A stretch of 24,348 bases of DNA from positions 1 through 24,348 of the forward strand of contig JAEYWU010000035.1 in NCBI GenBank assembly GCA_023428785.1, in the 5' to 3' direction. Origin of the DNA: Pseudomonadota bacterium. Its GTDB lineage: Bacteria; Pseudomonadota; Alphaproteobacteria; Caulobacterales; Caulobacteraceae. How positions within the stretch are numbered: position 1 is the stretch's first letter; every line of letters starts with the position of its first letter. Position numbers and translations under genes: made by a program. The notes beneath the pieces are model-generated. The model made no database searches. It was not told the origin of the DNA and saw nothing but the letters and a program-made list of their open reading frames with translations. This document shows, piece by piece, positions 7,607 to 14,019 of the stretch.

Positions 7607-8434
7607 TCACGCCAGCGTCCCGGTCCGCTCGACCTCGACCGGGCCGGTCATCCAGACGTGGCCGTCGTCGCGCCATTCGATCTGGAGCTCGCCGCCGTCC
7701 AGCACCAGGGTCGCCTGACGGCCCACCAGCCCCTTGCGGCTGGCCGCCACCATGGCTGCACAGGCGCCGGTCCCGCAGGCCCGGGTCAGGCCCGCGCCCC
7801 GCTCCCAGACCCTCAACCGGATCCGGTCCGGGCCCAGCACGCGCGCGAAACCGACATTTACGGCGTCCGGAAACAGGGGATGGTGCTCGATCAGCGAGCC
7901 CGAGGCGCGCACGAAGGCGTCGTCAAACTCCCGGTCTGCGAAGAAGGTCACATGCGGATTGCCCATGGAGACCGCGCCCGGCGTATGCAGCACCGGATCA
8001 TCGATCGGCCCGATCTGCAGCTCGATCCCGCGCGTATCCATCTCCTCGGCCAGGGGAATCTGGGTCCAGTCGAGGCCTGGAGGTCCCATGTCGACCGAGA
8101 CCCGGCGGTCGCCGCCCGCGAAGGCTCGCGTCAGGCCGCCGGCGGTCATGATCTCGGCCTGGTCCTCGCCCGAGGCCTGCATCAGCAGCCAGCCGACGCA
8201 CCGCAGGGCGTTGCCGCAGGTCTCGACCATCGAGCCATCCGCGTTCCAGACCCGCATGAACGCCCGCCCGCCCACGCCGGGCTCGATGGCGATGAGCTGA
8301 TCACAGCCTTCGCCGGTCGTCCGGTCACAGATCGCCCGCACCTCGTCCTCGGTCGGGCGGAAGGCCTGGCCACGCGCCTCCACCACGACGAAGTCGTTGC
8401 CGAGGCCATTCATCTTGACGAAGGGGCGTCCCAT
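7607..8434 (-). CDS. dapF: Diaminopimelate epimerase
   Basis: A 275-residue cytoplasmic enzyme converting LL-diaminopimelate to the meso form, needed for peptidoglycan and lysine. The two catalytic cysteines are present: Cys73 in MVETCGNALRC and Cys220 in TRACGTGACAAM. The N-terminus FVKMNGLGNDFVVV and the block GNPHVTFF are characteristic. Length is standard (about 275). The ATG at 8434 gives MGRPFVKMNGLGNDF; the frame continues far upstream but only antisense to the channel gene, so that extension is not real. It is divergent from the channel gene (60 bp) and shares an operon with the MAPEG gene. dapE lies about 8 kb away in its own unit. Confidence 0.97.
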   Translation of the reverse strand: MGRPFVKMNGLGNDFVVVEARGQAFRPTEDEVRAICDRTTGEGCDQLIAIEPGVGGRAFMRVWNADGSMVETCGNALRCVGWLLMQASGEDQAEIMTAGGLTRAFAGGDRRVSVDMGPPGLDWTQIPLAEEMDTRGIELQIGPIDDPVLHTPGAVSMGNPHVTFFADREFDDAFVRASGSLIEHHPLFPDAVNVGFARVLGPDRIRLRVWERGAGLTRACGTGACAAMVAASRKGLVGRQATLVLDGGELQIEWRDDGHVWMTGPVEVERTGTLA

Positions 8435-8494
8435 GCCGGCCGATATAGTCCGCCCCGGTTCCCCGCGCGAGATGTCCGCGCTATCGAGGGACGC

Positions 8495-9373
8495 ATGAGC
8501 CGTACACCAAAGCGCCGCAAGGCCGCATCCCGGCCCGCCCGGGCCCATGCCGGAGCCGAGGCGCTGAGCGCGGTCGACGACAAGGCCGTCATGCCGCCCC
8601 GCAAGGACGGCCTGCGCCTGAAAGCCCGCCTGCGGGCTCTCTATCACGGCTCGTCGCGCACCTCGGTCGAGTTCCGGATCACGGTCCTGGTCATCGACCT
8701 GCTGATCATCGGCTTCTTCATGTTTAGTCCGCTCCTGCGCGAACACGGCCTGGTCTTCTATGCGATCGACTATGCGATCGCCGCCGTGCTCACCGTCGAT
8801 CTCGCCGCCCGGGCCTATGCCTTCTCCAGCATCAAGGACTGGCTGAAGCGGCCGATCGTCTGGGTGGACCTGTTCATCCTGGCGACCCTGCTGTTGCCGG
8901 CGTGGCTGTTCAACCTTGGCTTCCTGAGGGTGCTGCGACTGTGGACCCTGATCCACTCGGACTTCTTCTGGCGCACCATCGGCCGCAAGTACGACGACAC
9001 TCACACCGAGGAGGTGGTCAAGGCGGTCCTGACCCTGGTGACCTTCGTCTTCGTGGCCACCGGCTTTGTCTACACCAGCTTCCTGGGAACCCACGAAGGC
9101 CTGCAGGGCTATGTCGACGCCCTGTATTTCACGGTCACCAGTCTGACGACGACGGGCTATGGCGACATCCTGCTGCCCGGCGCCTGGGGCCGGCTGGTGT
9201 CGATCGTCATCATGCTGGTGGGCGTGACCCTGTTCGTGCGCCTGGGCCAGGCGGTGTTCAAGCCCAACAAGGTCTCCTACCCCTGCCCGACCTGCGGCCT
9301 GTCGCGCCACGACCCAGACGCGGTCCACTGCAAGGCCTGCGGCGAGATCCTGTGCATCCCCAACGACGAATAG
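8495..9373 (+). CDS. Voltage-gated-type K+ channel with C-terminal zinc ribbon
   Basis: A 292-residue six-helix channel. After a basic N-terminus (about 1-55) come S1 (60-80), S2 (87-110), S3 (119-139), a short S4-like LGFLRVLRLWTLI (141-153) with only three Arg, S5 (174-197), a pore loop with selectivity filter TTTGYGD (218-224), and S6 (232-255). The TTTGYGD filter indicates K+ selectivity. The C-terminus is unusual. It is a zinc ribbon with Cys264, Cys267, Cys279 and Cys282 (CPTCG, 11-residue gap, CKACG) plus Cys287, where a ligand-binding or RCK domain would be expected. The start is supported by GAGGG (8486-8490). The gene stands alone, divergent from dapF. Confidence 0.88.
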   Translation: MSRTPKRRKAASRPARAHAGAEALSAVDDKAVMPPRKDGLRLKARLRALYHGSSRTSVEFRITVLVIDLLIIGFFMFSPLLREHGLVFYAIDYAIAAVLTVDLAARAYAFSSIKDWLKRPIVWVDLFILATLLLPAWLFNLGFLRVLRLWTLIHSDFFWRTIGRKYDDTHTEEVVKAVLTLVTFVFVATGFVYTSFLGTHEGLQGYVDALYFTVTSLTTTGYGDILLPGAWGRLVSIVIMLVGVTLFVRLGQAVFKPNKVSYPCPTCGLSRHDPDAVHCKACGEILCIPNDE

Positions 9374-9416
9374 GCGCGGCGCGGAGCAGCCAAAGGCTCA
9401 AACTACCCCACGGTCA

Positions 9417-9433
9417 CCGGACCCGCAGTCCGG
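9417..9433. terminator. Short hairpin after the channel gene, possible terminator
   Basis: CCGGAC and GTCCGG flank a 5-base loop, 44 bases past the channel stop, in the 155-bp gap before the PAP2 gene on the other strand. There is no U-run, so it is at best a weak terminator. The rest of the gap shows nothing I can name. Confidence 0.3.
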
Positions 9434-9528
9434 CGCTCCGCCTGCCCTCCCAACCTTCCGAGCGAAAGCCGGAGGACGATCACTGATGCTTGTCATCCCG
9501 GTCTTTGACGTCGTCGTTTCGCCGCCGG

Positions 9529-10290
9529 TTAGCCGCCTTCCAGCGCCGTCGCCTCGGGCACGCCGCGTTTCACGGCCTGACGCTGGACCGCATAGGCCGC
9601 CAGCCAGCAGACCATGGCCCAGGCTGCTCCGAGCGCCCAGCCGGCCATCACATCCGAGGCCCAGTGCGCCGCCAGATAGACGCGGCTGATCCCGACCAGC
9701 CCGGCGATCACAACCGCCACGCTCAGCACATAGATCTTGAGCCTGCGCCGCGCGAAAGCCCGTTCCAGCATGACCCCGAGCGTCAGGTAGAAGACGGTGG
9801 ACAGCAGCGCATGCCCCGACGGGAAGCTGGCGTTGATCGTCTCGACAGACTGAAACAGAAGCGGCGGCCGATCGCGCTGGAAGACGCCCTTCATCACCTC
9901 GCTCAACAACAGGCCGCCCGACAGGGCGATCGCCAGCATCAGCGCCGACCACGGCTTGCGCTGGATCAGCAGGAAGCCAATCGCCACCAGGGCGAACAGG
10001 AGCAGGACCGACAGGCCGCCCAGCGACGTGAAATCCAGCATGGCCGTATGCAGCCAGTCAGGCCCGATTGCGTCGGCCGGATCGGCGCCGGGCCGCACGA
10101 AGGCCAGGACGCGCTGGTCGAAGGCCTGGCCTTCGGCTTCCGTCATGTCGTCGGCCAGTTCAATGAAGAAGGCGACACCGCCCCAGATGATTCCCAGGGC
10201 CAGGACCACAGACAGTTCCTGTCGCGCGAAGTGAAGGAGGCGTCCGCCGGACCGGACGGCGTGAGCGACAAGATTTCGAATGGACGGCAT
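9529..10290 (-). CDS. PAP2-family membrane phosphatase
   Basis: A 253-residue integral membrane phosphatase, probably acting on a lipid phosphate such as undecaprenyl pyrophosphate or phosphatidic acid, with its active site at the periplasmic face. All three PAP2 motifs are intact: K134-x6-RP (KGVFQRDRP, 134-142), PSGH (157-160) and SR-x5-H-x3-D (SRVYLAAHWASD, 202-213). Five or six hydrophobic helices surround them. I chose the ATG at 10290 because GGGAG lies about 6 bases upstream. A longer GTG start at 10341 has no such site. It is divergent from nrdA, with 263 bp between the two starts. The substrate cannot be told from sequence. Confidence 0.88.
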   Translation of the reverse strand: MPSIRNLVAHAVRSGGRLLHFARQELSVVLALGIIWGGVAFFIELADDMTEAEGQAFDQRVLAFVRPGADPADAIGPDWLHTAMLDFTSLGGLSVLLLFALVAIGFLLIQRKPWSALMLAIALSGGLLLSEVMKGVFQRDRPPLLFQSVETINASFPSGHALLSTVFYLTLGVMLERAFARRRLKIYVLSVAVVIAGLVGISRVYLAAHWASDVMAGWALGAAWAMVCWLAAYAVQRQAVKRGVPEATALEGG

Positions 10291-10336
10291 GCGCTCCCGA
10301 ACGGCTACGCTTGGGCGGGGTTCCGAACCGAAGGCG

Positions 10337-10352
10337 ATCACGCATTCGTGAT
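10337..10352. repeat. Inverted repeat ATCACG-CATT-CGTGAT
   Basis: A perfect 6-bp inverted repeat with a 4-base spacer in the PAP2-nrdA intergenic region. The same core recurs as a tandem pair at 10407-10420, so the motif ATCACG(A/C)A(A/T) is present four times. This looks like an operator for an unknown dimeric regulator; no function is shown. Confidence 0.35.
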
Positions 10353-10406
10353 TGCGTCGAAATCGGTCATCGACAGGTGCTCCACAGAGACGTCACAGGA
10401 CGGACG

Positions 10407-10420
10407 ATCACGAATCACGA
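10407..10420 (+). repeat. Tandem pair of ATCACGA
   Basis: Two adjacent copies of ATCACGA, sharing the core of the inverted repeat about 60 bp upstream. The junction contains GAATC (10412-10416), a GANTC site that the cell-cycle methylase CcrM would methylate in Caulobacterales. One GANTC is not significant alone. Confidence 0.3.
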
Positions 10421-10462
10421 AACCGTCACGTCAAGGCGTTGACGGGTCATTAGGGATATGGC

Positions 10463-10509
10463 CCCCTAGATATGGACCTTGGGGCAAGGGGTCCTACCAA
10501 ATACGGTGT
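10463..10509 (+). promoter_or_regulatory. nrdA promoter with candidate tandem NrdR boxes
   Basis: Two 16-bp segments resemble the NrdR box (ideal ACACAATATATTGTGT): 10463-10478 (about 8/16 matches) and 10494-10509 (about 10/16). Their starts are 31 bp apart, about three helical turns, the spacing usual for paired NrdR boxes. Between and over them lie TTGGGG (10479-10484) and TACGGT (10502-10507) with a 17-base spacer, a plausible -35/-10 pair that NrdR would cover. Upstream, TGCTCCACA (10378-10386) resembles a DnaA box (7 of 9 against TTATCCACA). Each match is imperfect; the spacing and position are the main support. Confidence 0.45.
10474..10494 (+). other. Hairpin within the nrdA promoter region
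   Basis: GGAC-CTTG and CAAG-GG-GTCC fold around a GGG loop: eight pairs with a two-base bulge. A second inverted repeat, ACGGTG with CACCGT around six bases, follows at 10503-10520. These could be DNA operator symmetry or, if transcription starts upstream, leader RNA structure. Confidence 0.3.
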
Positions 10510-10553
10510 CCACGCACCGTTTTGAGCATCATCTGAATTGGGGCTGAGTGAGC

Positions 10554-12446
10554 ATGGCTGGCGGCGAAGCGTTGATGAAAAACGAGTTTTCGGCGGAGGA
10601 CGCCGGCGCGGAGGTCGTCACCTTTGGTTCGCCCGCCCTGTCCCTCGTCCGGAAGGTCGAGGTCGACCGCTCGCGCGACGCTCTTCTGACCGACTTCGGC
10701 AAGAAGACGCTTGAGGATCGCTACCTCCTGCCCGGCGAGAGCTATCAGGACATGTTCGCCCGCGTCGCCACGGCCTTCTCGGACGACGCCGACCATGCCC
10801 AGCGCGTCTATGACTACATGAGCCGCCTGTGGTTCATGCCGTCGACCCCGGTCCTGTCGAACGGCGGTGCGGATCGCGGCCTGCCGATCTCCTGCTTCCT
10901 GAACTCCGTCGGCGACAGCCTGGACGGCATCCAGAACGTCTGGAACGAGAACGTGGCGCTGGCCTCCAACGGCGGCGGCATCGGCACCTACTGGGGCGGC
11001 GTCCGCTCCATCGGCGAGAAGGTCAAGGGCGCGGGCCAGACCTCGGGCATCATCCCCTTCATCCGCGTGATGGACTCGCTGACGCTCGCGATCTCGCAGG
11101 GGTCGCTCCGCCGCGGCTCGGCGGCCGTCTATCTCGACATCCACCACCCCGAAATTGAGGAGTTCCTCGAGATCCGCAAACCCTCGGGCGACTTCAACCG
11201 CAAGTCCCTGAACCTGCACCACGGCATCAACATCACCGACGCCTTCATGGAGGCGGTCCGCGACGGCAAGACCTTCGACCTGGTCTCGCCCAAGTCGAAG
11301 GAGGTGATGAAGACCGTCGACGCCCGCGCCCTGTGGCAGAAGATCCTCGAGATCCGCCTGCAGACCGGCGAGCCCTATCTGATCTTCTCGGACACGGTGA
11401 ACCGCCAGATGGCCCCGCACCAGCGCGAGCTGGGCCTGTCGGTGAAGCAGTCCAACCTGTGCGCCGAGATCATGCTGCACACCGGCCGCGACCACCTCGG
11501 CGTCGACCGCACCGCGGTCTGCTGCCTGTCCTCGGTCAATGCCGAGAAATTCCTCGAATGGCGTGAGGAGCCGGCCTTCGTCGAGGACGTCATGCGCTTC
11601 CTCGACAATGTGCTGGAGGACTTCATCCGCCGCGCCCCGCCGGCCATGTCCCAGGCCGTCTATTCGGCCAAGCGCGAACGCTCGGTCGGCCTCGGCCTGA
11701 TGGGCTTCCACTCCTTCCTGCAACAGCAGGGCGTGGCCTTCGAATCCGCCATGGCCAAGTCGTGGAACATGCGGCTGTTCAAGCACCTGCGCCGCGAGGC
11801 CGACAAGGCCAGCCGCGTCCTGGCCGAAGAGAAGGGCCCGTGCGAGGACGCCGCCGAGCGCGGCGTCATGGAGCGCTTCAGTCACAAGATGGCCATCGCC
11901 CCGACCGCCTCGATCTCGATCATCTGCGGCGGCACCAGCGCCGGCATCGAGCCGATCCCGGCCAACATCTACAGCCACAAGACCCTGTCCGGCACCTTCG
12001 CGGTCAAGAACCCCTATCTGGAGAAGGTGCTCGGCGAGAAGGGCATCGACACCTCCGAAGTGTGGAACTCGATCCTCGAGCACGAGGGTTCGGTCCAGCA
12101 CCTCGACCAGCTGACCGACGACGAGAAGGCCATCTTCAAAACCGCCTTCGAGCTGGACCAGCGCTGGGTCGTCGAGCTGTCGGCCGACCGCGCCCCGGAG
12201 ATCTGCCAGGCCCAGTCGATCAACCTGTTCATCCCGGGCGACGTCGACAAGTGGGATCTGCACATGCTGCACTGGCGCGCCTGGGAGAGCGGCGTGAAGT
12301 CGCTCTACTACCTGCGCTCCAAGTCGGTTCAGCGCGCCGCCTTCGCCGGCGCCGAGGACAAGGCCGAGGCCGAGATCGACCCCAACCAGCCCGACCTCTT
12401 CAGCGCCGCCCGCACCGACTACGACGAGTGCCTCGCCTGCCAGTGA
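10554..12446 (+). CDS. nrdA: Class I ribonucleotide reductase, alpha (catalytic) subunit
   Basis: Reduces ribonucleotides to deoxyribonucleotides for DNA synthesis, using a radical from a beta subunit not encoded here. The protein is 630 residues from the ATG at 10554. GTG 10548 and ATG 10575 are alternatives; GGGG at 10540-10543 suits the first two. Catalytic residues align with E. coli NrdA: Cys114 (ISCFLNSVGDSL), Asn301-Cys303-Glu305 (SNLCAE), Cys323 (TAVCCLSS), the APTASIS loop (449-455), the radical-transfer pair Tyr585-Tyr586 (SLYYLRSKS) and the C-terminal redox pair Cys626/Cys629 (CLAC). The YY pair and C-terminal cysteines argue for class I over class II. It lacks about 150 N-terminal residues of E. 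coli NrdA, including the ATP-cone. No nrdB lies within 2 kb on either side. Confidence 0.93.
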   Translation: MAGGEALMKNEFSAEDAGAEVVTFGSPALSLVRKVEVDRSRDALLTDFGKKTLEDRYLLPGESYQDMFARVATAFSDDADHAQRVYDYMSRLWFMPSTPVLSNGGADRGLPISCFLNSVGDSLDGIQNVWNENVALASNGGGIGTYWGGVRSIGEKVKGAGQTSGIIPFIRVMDSLTLAISQGSLRRGSAAVYLDIHHPEIEEFLEIRKPSGDFNRKSLNLHHGINITDAFMEAVRDGKTFDLVSPKSKEVMKTVDARALWQKILEIRLQTGEPYLIFSDTVNRQMAPHQRELGLSVKQSNLCAEIMLHTGRDHLGVDRTAVCCLSSVNAEKFLEWREEPAFVEDVMRFLDNVLEDFIRRAPPAMSQAVYSAKRERSVGLGLMGFHSFLQQQGVAFESAMAKSWNMRLFKHLRREADKASRVLAEEKGPCEDAAERGVMERFSHKMAIAPTASISIICGGTSAGIEPIPANIYSHKTLSGTFAVKNPYLEKVLGEKGIDTSEVWNSILEHEGSVQHLDQLTDDEKAIFKTAFELDQRWVVELSADRAPEICQAQSINLFIPGDVDKWDLHMLHWRAWESGVKSLYYLRSKSVQRAAFAGAEDKAEAEIDPNQPDLFSAARTDYDECLACQ

Positions 12447-12468
12447 GCTTGAAGCGGCCAGTCCCCTT

Positions 12469-12521
12469 CCTTCTCCCCTCGGGGGAGAAGGTTGGCGGCG
12501 GAGCCGCTCGAATGAGGGGGA
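12469..12521 (+). repeat. Intergenic palindromic repeat, copy A
   Basis: About 53 bp. It has a perfect 10-bp hairpin (CCTTCTCCCC, loop TCG, GGGGAGAAGG; 12469-12491), a second small hairpin GCGGC-GGA-GCCGC (12495-12507), and a tail GAGGGGGA. It starts 23 bases after the nrdA stop. The same three-part plan recurs inverted as copy B. It resembles the short mosaic intergenic repeats common in alphaproteobacterial chromosomes. Confidence 0.75.
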
Positions 12522-12562
12522 GGGCGGAGGCAAGCCGGCCGACCGGGAGCCTGCAACAGACC

Positions 12563-12616
12563 ATCCCCCTCAACCGTCTCGCGGAGCGAGACGCCTTCTC
12601 CCCCAAGGGGAGAAGG
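12563..12616 (-). repeat. Intergenic palindromic repeat, copy B (inverted)
   Basis: Read on the minus strand it repeats copy A: 22 of the first 23 bases are identical, then a different central hairpin, then the same GAGGGGGA tail. Here the first hairpin extends to a perfect 16-bp stem with loop CAA (12588-12622). An alternative stem, CGTCTCGC-GGA-GCGAGACG (12575-12593), competes for the same bases. The central hairpins of A and B differ in sequence but keep their pairing. Confidence 0.75.
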
Positions 12617-12760
12617 CGTCTCGTGTGTCGGTCGTGAACCTCGGCCGCGCAAAGGCCGCGCCGTTTGCTGGCAATTCGCGGAAGTCGAAGGCGGTTTGGA
12701 AAAAAACATCCGTCTTCTCAGCCACTTCACCTCTTCCCGACGGAATCTTCCCGCCTGAGG

Positions 12761-12792
12761 AAAGACCGGGCGCAGACTGACGCCCGGTCTTT
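12761..12792. terminator. Perfect 12-bp hairpin, candidate bidirectional terminator
   Basis: AAAGACCGGGCG and CGCCCGGTCTTT pair perfectly around an 8-base loop. The stem ends in A-T pairs on both strands, so both directions get a short U-run (TTT then GAC on plus). It is 314 bases past the nrdA stop. It may end read-through nrdA transcripts or mark the 3' end of an unannotated small RNA. From here to the tandem repeat at 13051 I see only minor inverted repeats (for example 12932-12949). Confidence 0.55.
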
Positions 12793-13050
12793 GACAACCA
12801 AACCTCCCGCCGCTCCGCCGAGGAGCCGCGTCTCCACCGGGCCCAGCGGCGCCGATGTGCGCGCCACCGCCGTCAGATGCATATTCCTTCCCCTGCCTCC
12901 GCCTGGCGCCCCAACAGCCGGATCGCCAAGCCCCTGAATTCCCTCAGGGCCGATGTCGACCGTGTCGACTCTGCCGACTCATTTTTCGCCGCCCGCCGCG
13001 GCAAATAATTGCTCCGCCGCAGACGGGCCGAGGCAGAGCGCCCCTCCCCG

Positions 13051-13117
13051 CTGCCTGCTGCCTGCTGCCGCTCTCGCCCCTGGCCCCTGGCCCCTGGCCC
13101 CTGGCCCCTGGCCCCTG
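13051..13117 (+). repeat. Two adjoining 7-bp tandem repeats
   Basis: CTGCCTG occurs about 2.7 times (13051-13069). After a short gap, GCCCCTG occurs in six perfect copies (13076-13117). The array ends 39 bases before the start codon of the YaiI-family gene and is a likely length-variable site through slippage. Because the unit is 7 bp, changes in copy number shift reading frame. Confidence 0.9.
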
Positions 13118-13156
13118 GACTTTGACTTCCCCGCCCGCTCCCGCCACCTAGCCCCC

Positions 13157-13618
13157 ATGCCCACGCCCCGCATCTTCATCGACGCCGACGCCTGCCCGGT
13201 GAAGGACGAGGTCTACCGGGTCGCCGAACGCTGCGGCCTGAAGGTGTTCGTGGTCTCCAACGGCTGGATCAACACCCGCCGCGAGTCCTGGATCGAACAG
13301 GTCGTGGTCGACGCCGGCCCCGACATCGCCGACGACTGGATCGCCGAGCGGGCCGGCCCCGGCGACATCGTCATCACCGCCGACATCCCCCTGGCCGACC
13401 GCTGCCTCAAGGCCGGGGCCCAGGCGCTGAAGGCCAACGGCCAGCCCTTCACCCCCGACTCCATCGGCTCGGCCCTGGCGGGCCGGATGGTCGGCGAGCA
13501 CCTGCGCTCCATGGGCGTCGCCACCTCGGGCCCTCCGCCGTTCGGCCCCAGGGACCGCTCGGCCTTCCTCCAGGCCCTCGACCGCGCCGTGGTCATCGCC
13601 CGCCGGGCCGCGCCATGA
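13157..13618 (+). CDS. YaiI/YqxD family protein (UPF0178, DUF188)
   Basis: A 153-residue cytoplasmic protein of a widespread family with no settled function, thought to have a PIN/NYN-like nuclease fold. Family marks are the N-terminal IFIDADACPVKDEVYRVAER with Asp8 and Asp10, the central GDIVITADIPLADRCLKAGAQAL, and a C-terminal FLQALDR helix. The start at 13157 (MPTPRIFIDADACPVK) matches the usual N-terminus. No Shine-Dalgarno is visible; the upstream bases are C-rich. The frame is open through the heptamer repeat, giving a Pro-rich extension (LAPGPWP repeats) that I consider untranslated. Its stop overlaps the arfB start (ATGA), so the two are translationally coupled. Confidence 0.9.
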   Translation: MPTPRIFIDADACPVKDEVYRVAERCGLKVFVVSNGWINTRRESWIEQVVVDAGPDIADDWIAERAGPGDIVITADIPLADRCLKAGAQALKANGQPFTPDSIGSALAGRMVGEHLRSMGVATSGPPPFGPRDRSAFLQALDRAVVIARRAAP

Positions 13619-14019
13619 CGACCATCCCCGAGGACGAGTTGGACTTCCGCTTCTTCCGCGCCGGCGGCCCCGGCGGGCAGAACGTCAACAAGGTCTCGAC
13701 CAGCGTCCAGCTGCGCTTCGATGTGGTCAACTCCCCCTCGCTGACCGAACCGGTCAAGGAGCGGCTGCTCAAGCTGGCGGGCAGCCGCGCCACCCAGGCC
13801 GGCGAGGTGCTGATCACCGCCGTCCGCTTCCGCACCCAGGAGCGCAACCGCGCCGATGCGATGGAGCGGCTTCAGGCCCTGATCGACGAGGCCTCGATCA
13901 AGCCGGTCTTCCGGGTCCCGACCCGCCCGACCCGCGCCTCCAGGCAGCGCCGCCTCGACAGCAAGACCCGGCGTTCGGTCATCAAGAGCGGGCGCGGCAA
14001 GCCTGGCCTGTCGGACTGA
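13615..14019 (+). CDS. arfB: Alternative ribosome-rescue factor ArfB (peptidyl-tRNA hydrolase)
   Basis: A 134-residue protein that releases stalled ribosomes lacking a stop codon. It has the release-factor catalytic domain with the GGQ motif at 20-22 (AGGPGGQNVNKVSTSV) and lacks codon-recognition domains. The C-terminal tail is strongly basic (RPTRASRQRRLDSKTRRSVIKSGRGKPG), the part that in ArfB enters the empty mRNA channel. Length is close to E. coli ArfB (140). Its ATG overlaps the stop of the YaiI-family gene by four bases (13615-13618). It is convergent with an MFS gene, and both stops lie in a 16-bp palindrome. Confidence 0.94.
   Translation: MTTIPEDELDFRFFRAGGPGGQNVNKVSTSVQLRFDVVNSPSLTEPVKERLLKLAGSRATQAGEVLITAVRFRTQERNRADAMERLQALIDEASIKPVFRVPTRPTRASRQRRLDSKTRRSVIKSGRGKPGLSD

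Noticed and set aside
8435..9328. Upstream extension of the dapF frame across the channel gene
   Set aside because: DapF begins with its standard N-terminus at 8434. The extension is antisense to the channel.
9486..9689. Plus-strand open frame after a GGAGGA, 67 codons
   Set aside because: The ribosome-site-like sequence is attractive, but most of the frame is antisense to the PAP2 gene and its translation is Pro/Arg/Ser-rich without hydrophobic or domain pattern.
10341..10553. Cobalamin riboswitch upstream of the reductase gene
   Set aside because: I looked for a B12-box-like core and did not see one. The enzyme is class I and would not need cobalamin.
10494..12533. A 679-codon open frame on the minus strand across nrdA
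   Set aside because: It is entirely antisense to nrdA, low in complexity, and has no recognisable family block.
12469..12622. Insertion sequence
   Set aside because: The inverted copies enclose only about 40 bp and no transposase; no target duplication is evident.
12665..12937. 90-codon open frame in the gap after nrdA
   Set aside because: It crosses the perfect hairpin and has a Pro/Ser/Arg-rich translation with no family resemblance and no ribosome site.
13051..13117. CRISPR array
   Set aside because: Units are 7 bp and contiguous with no spacers, so this is a simple tandem repeat. No cas genes are present.
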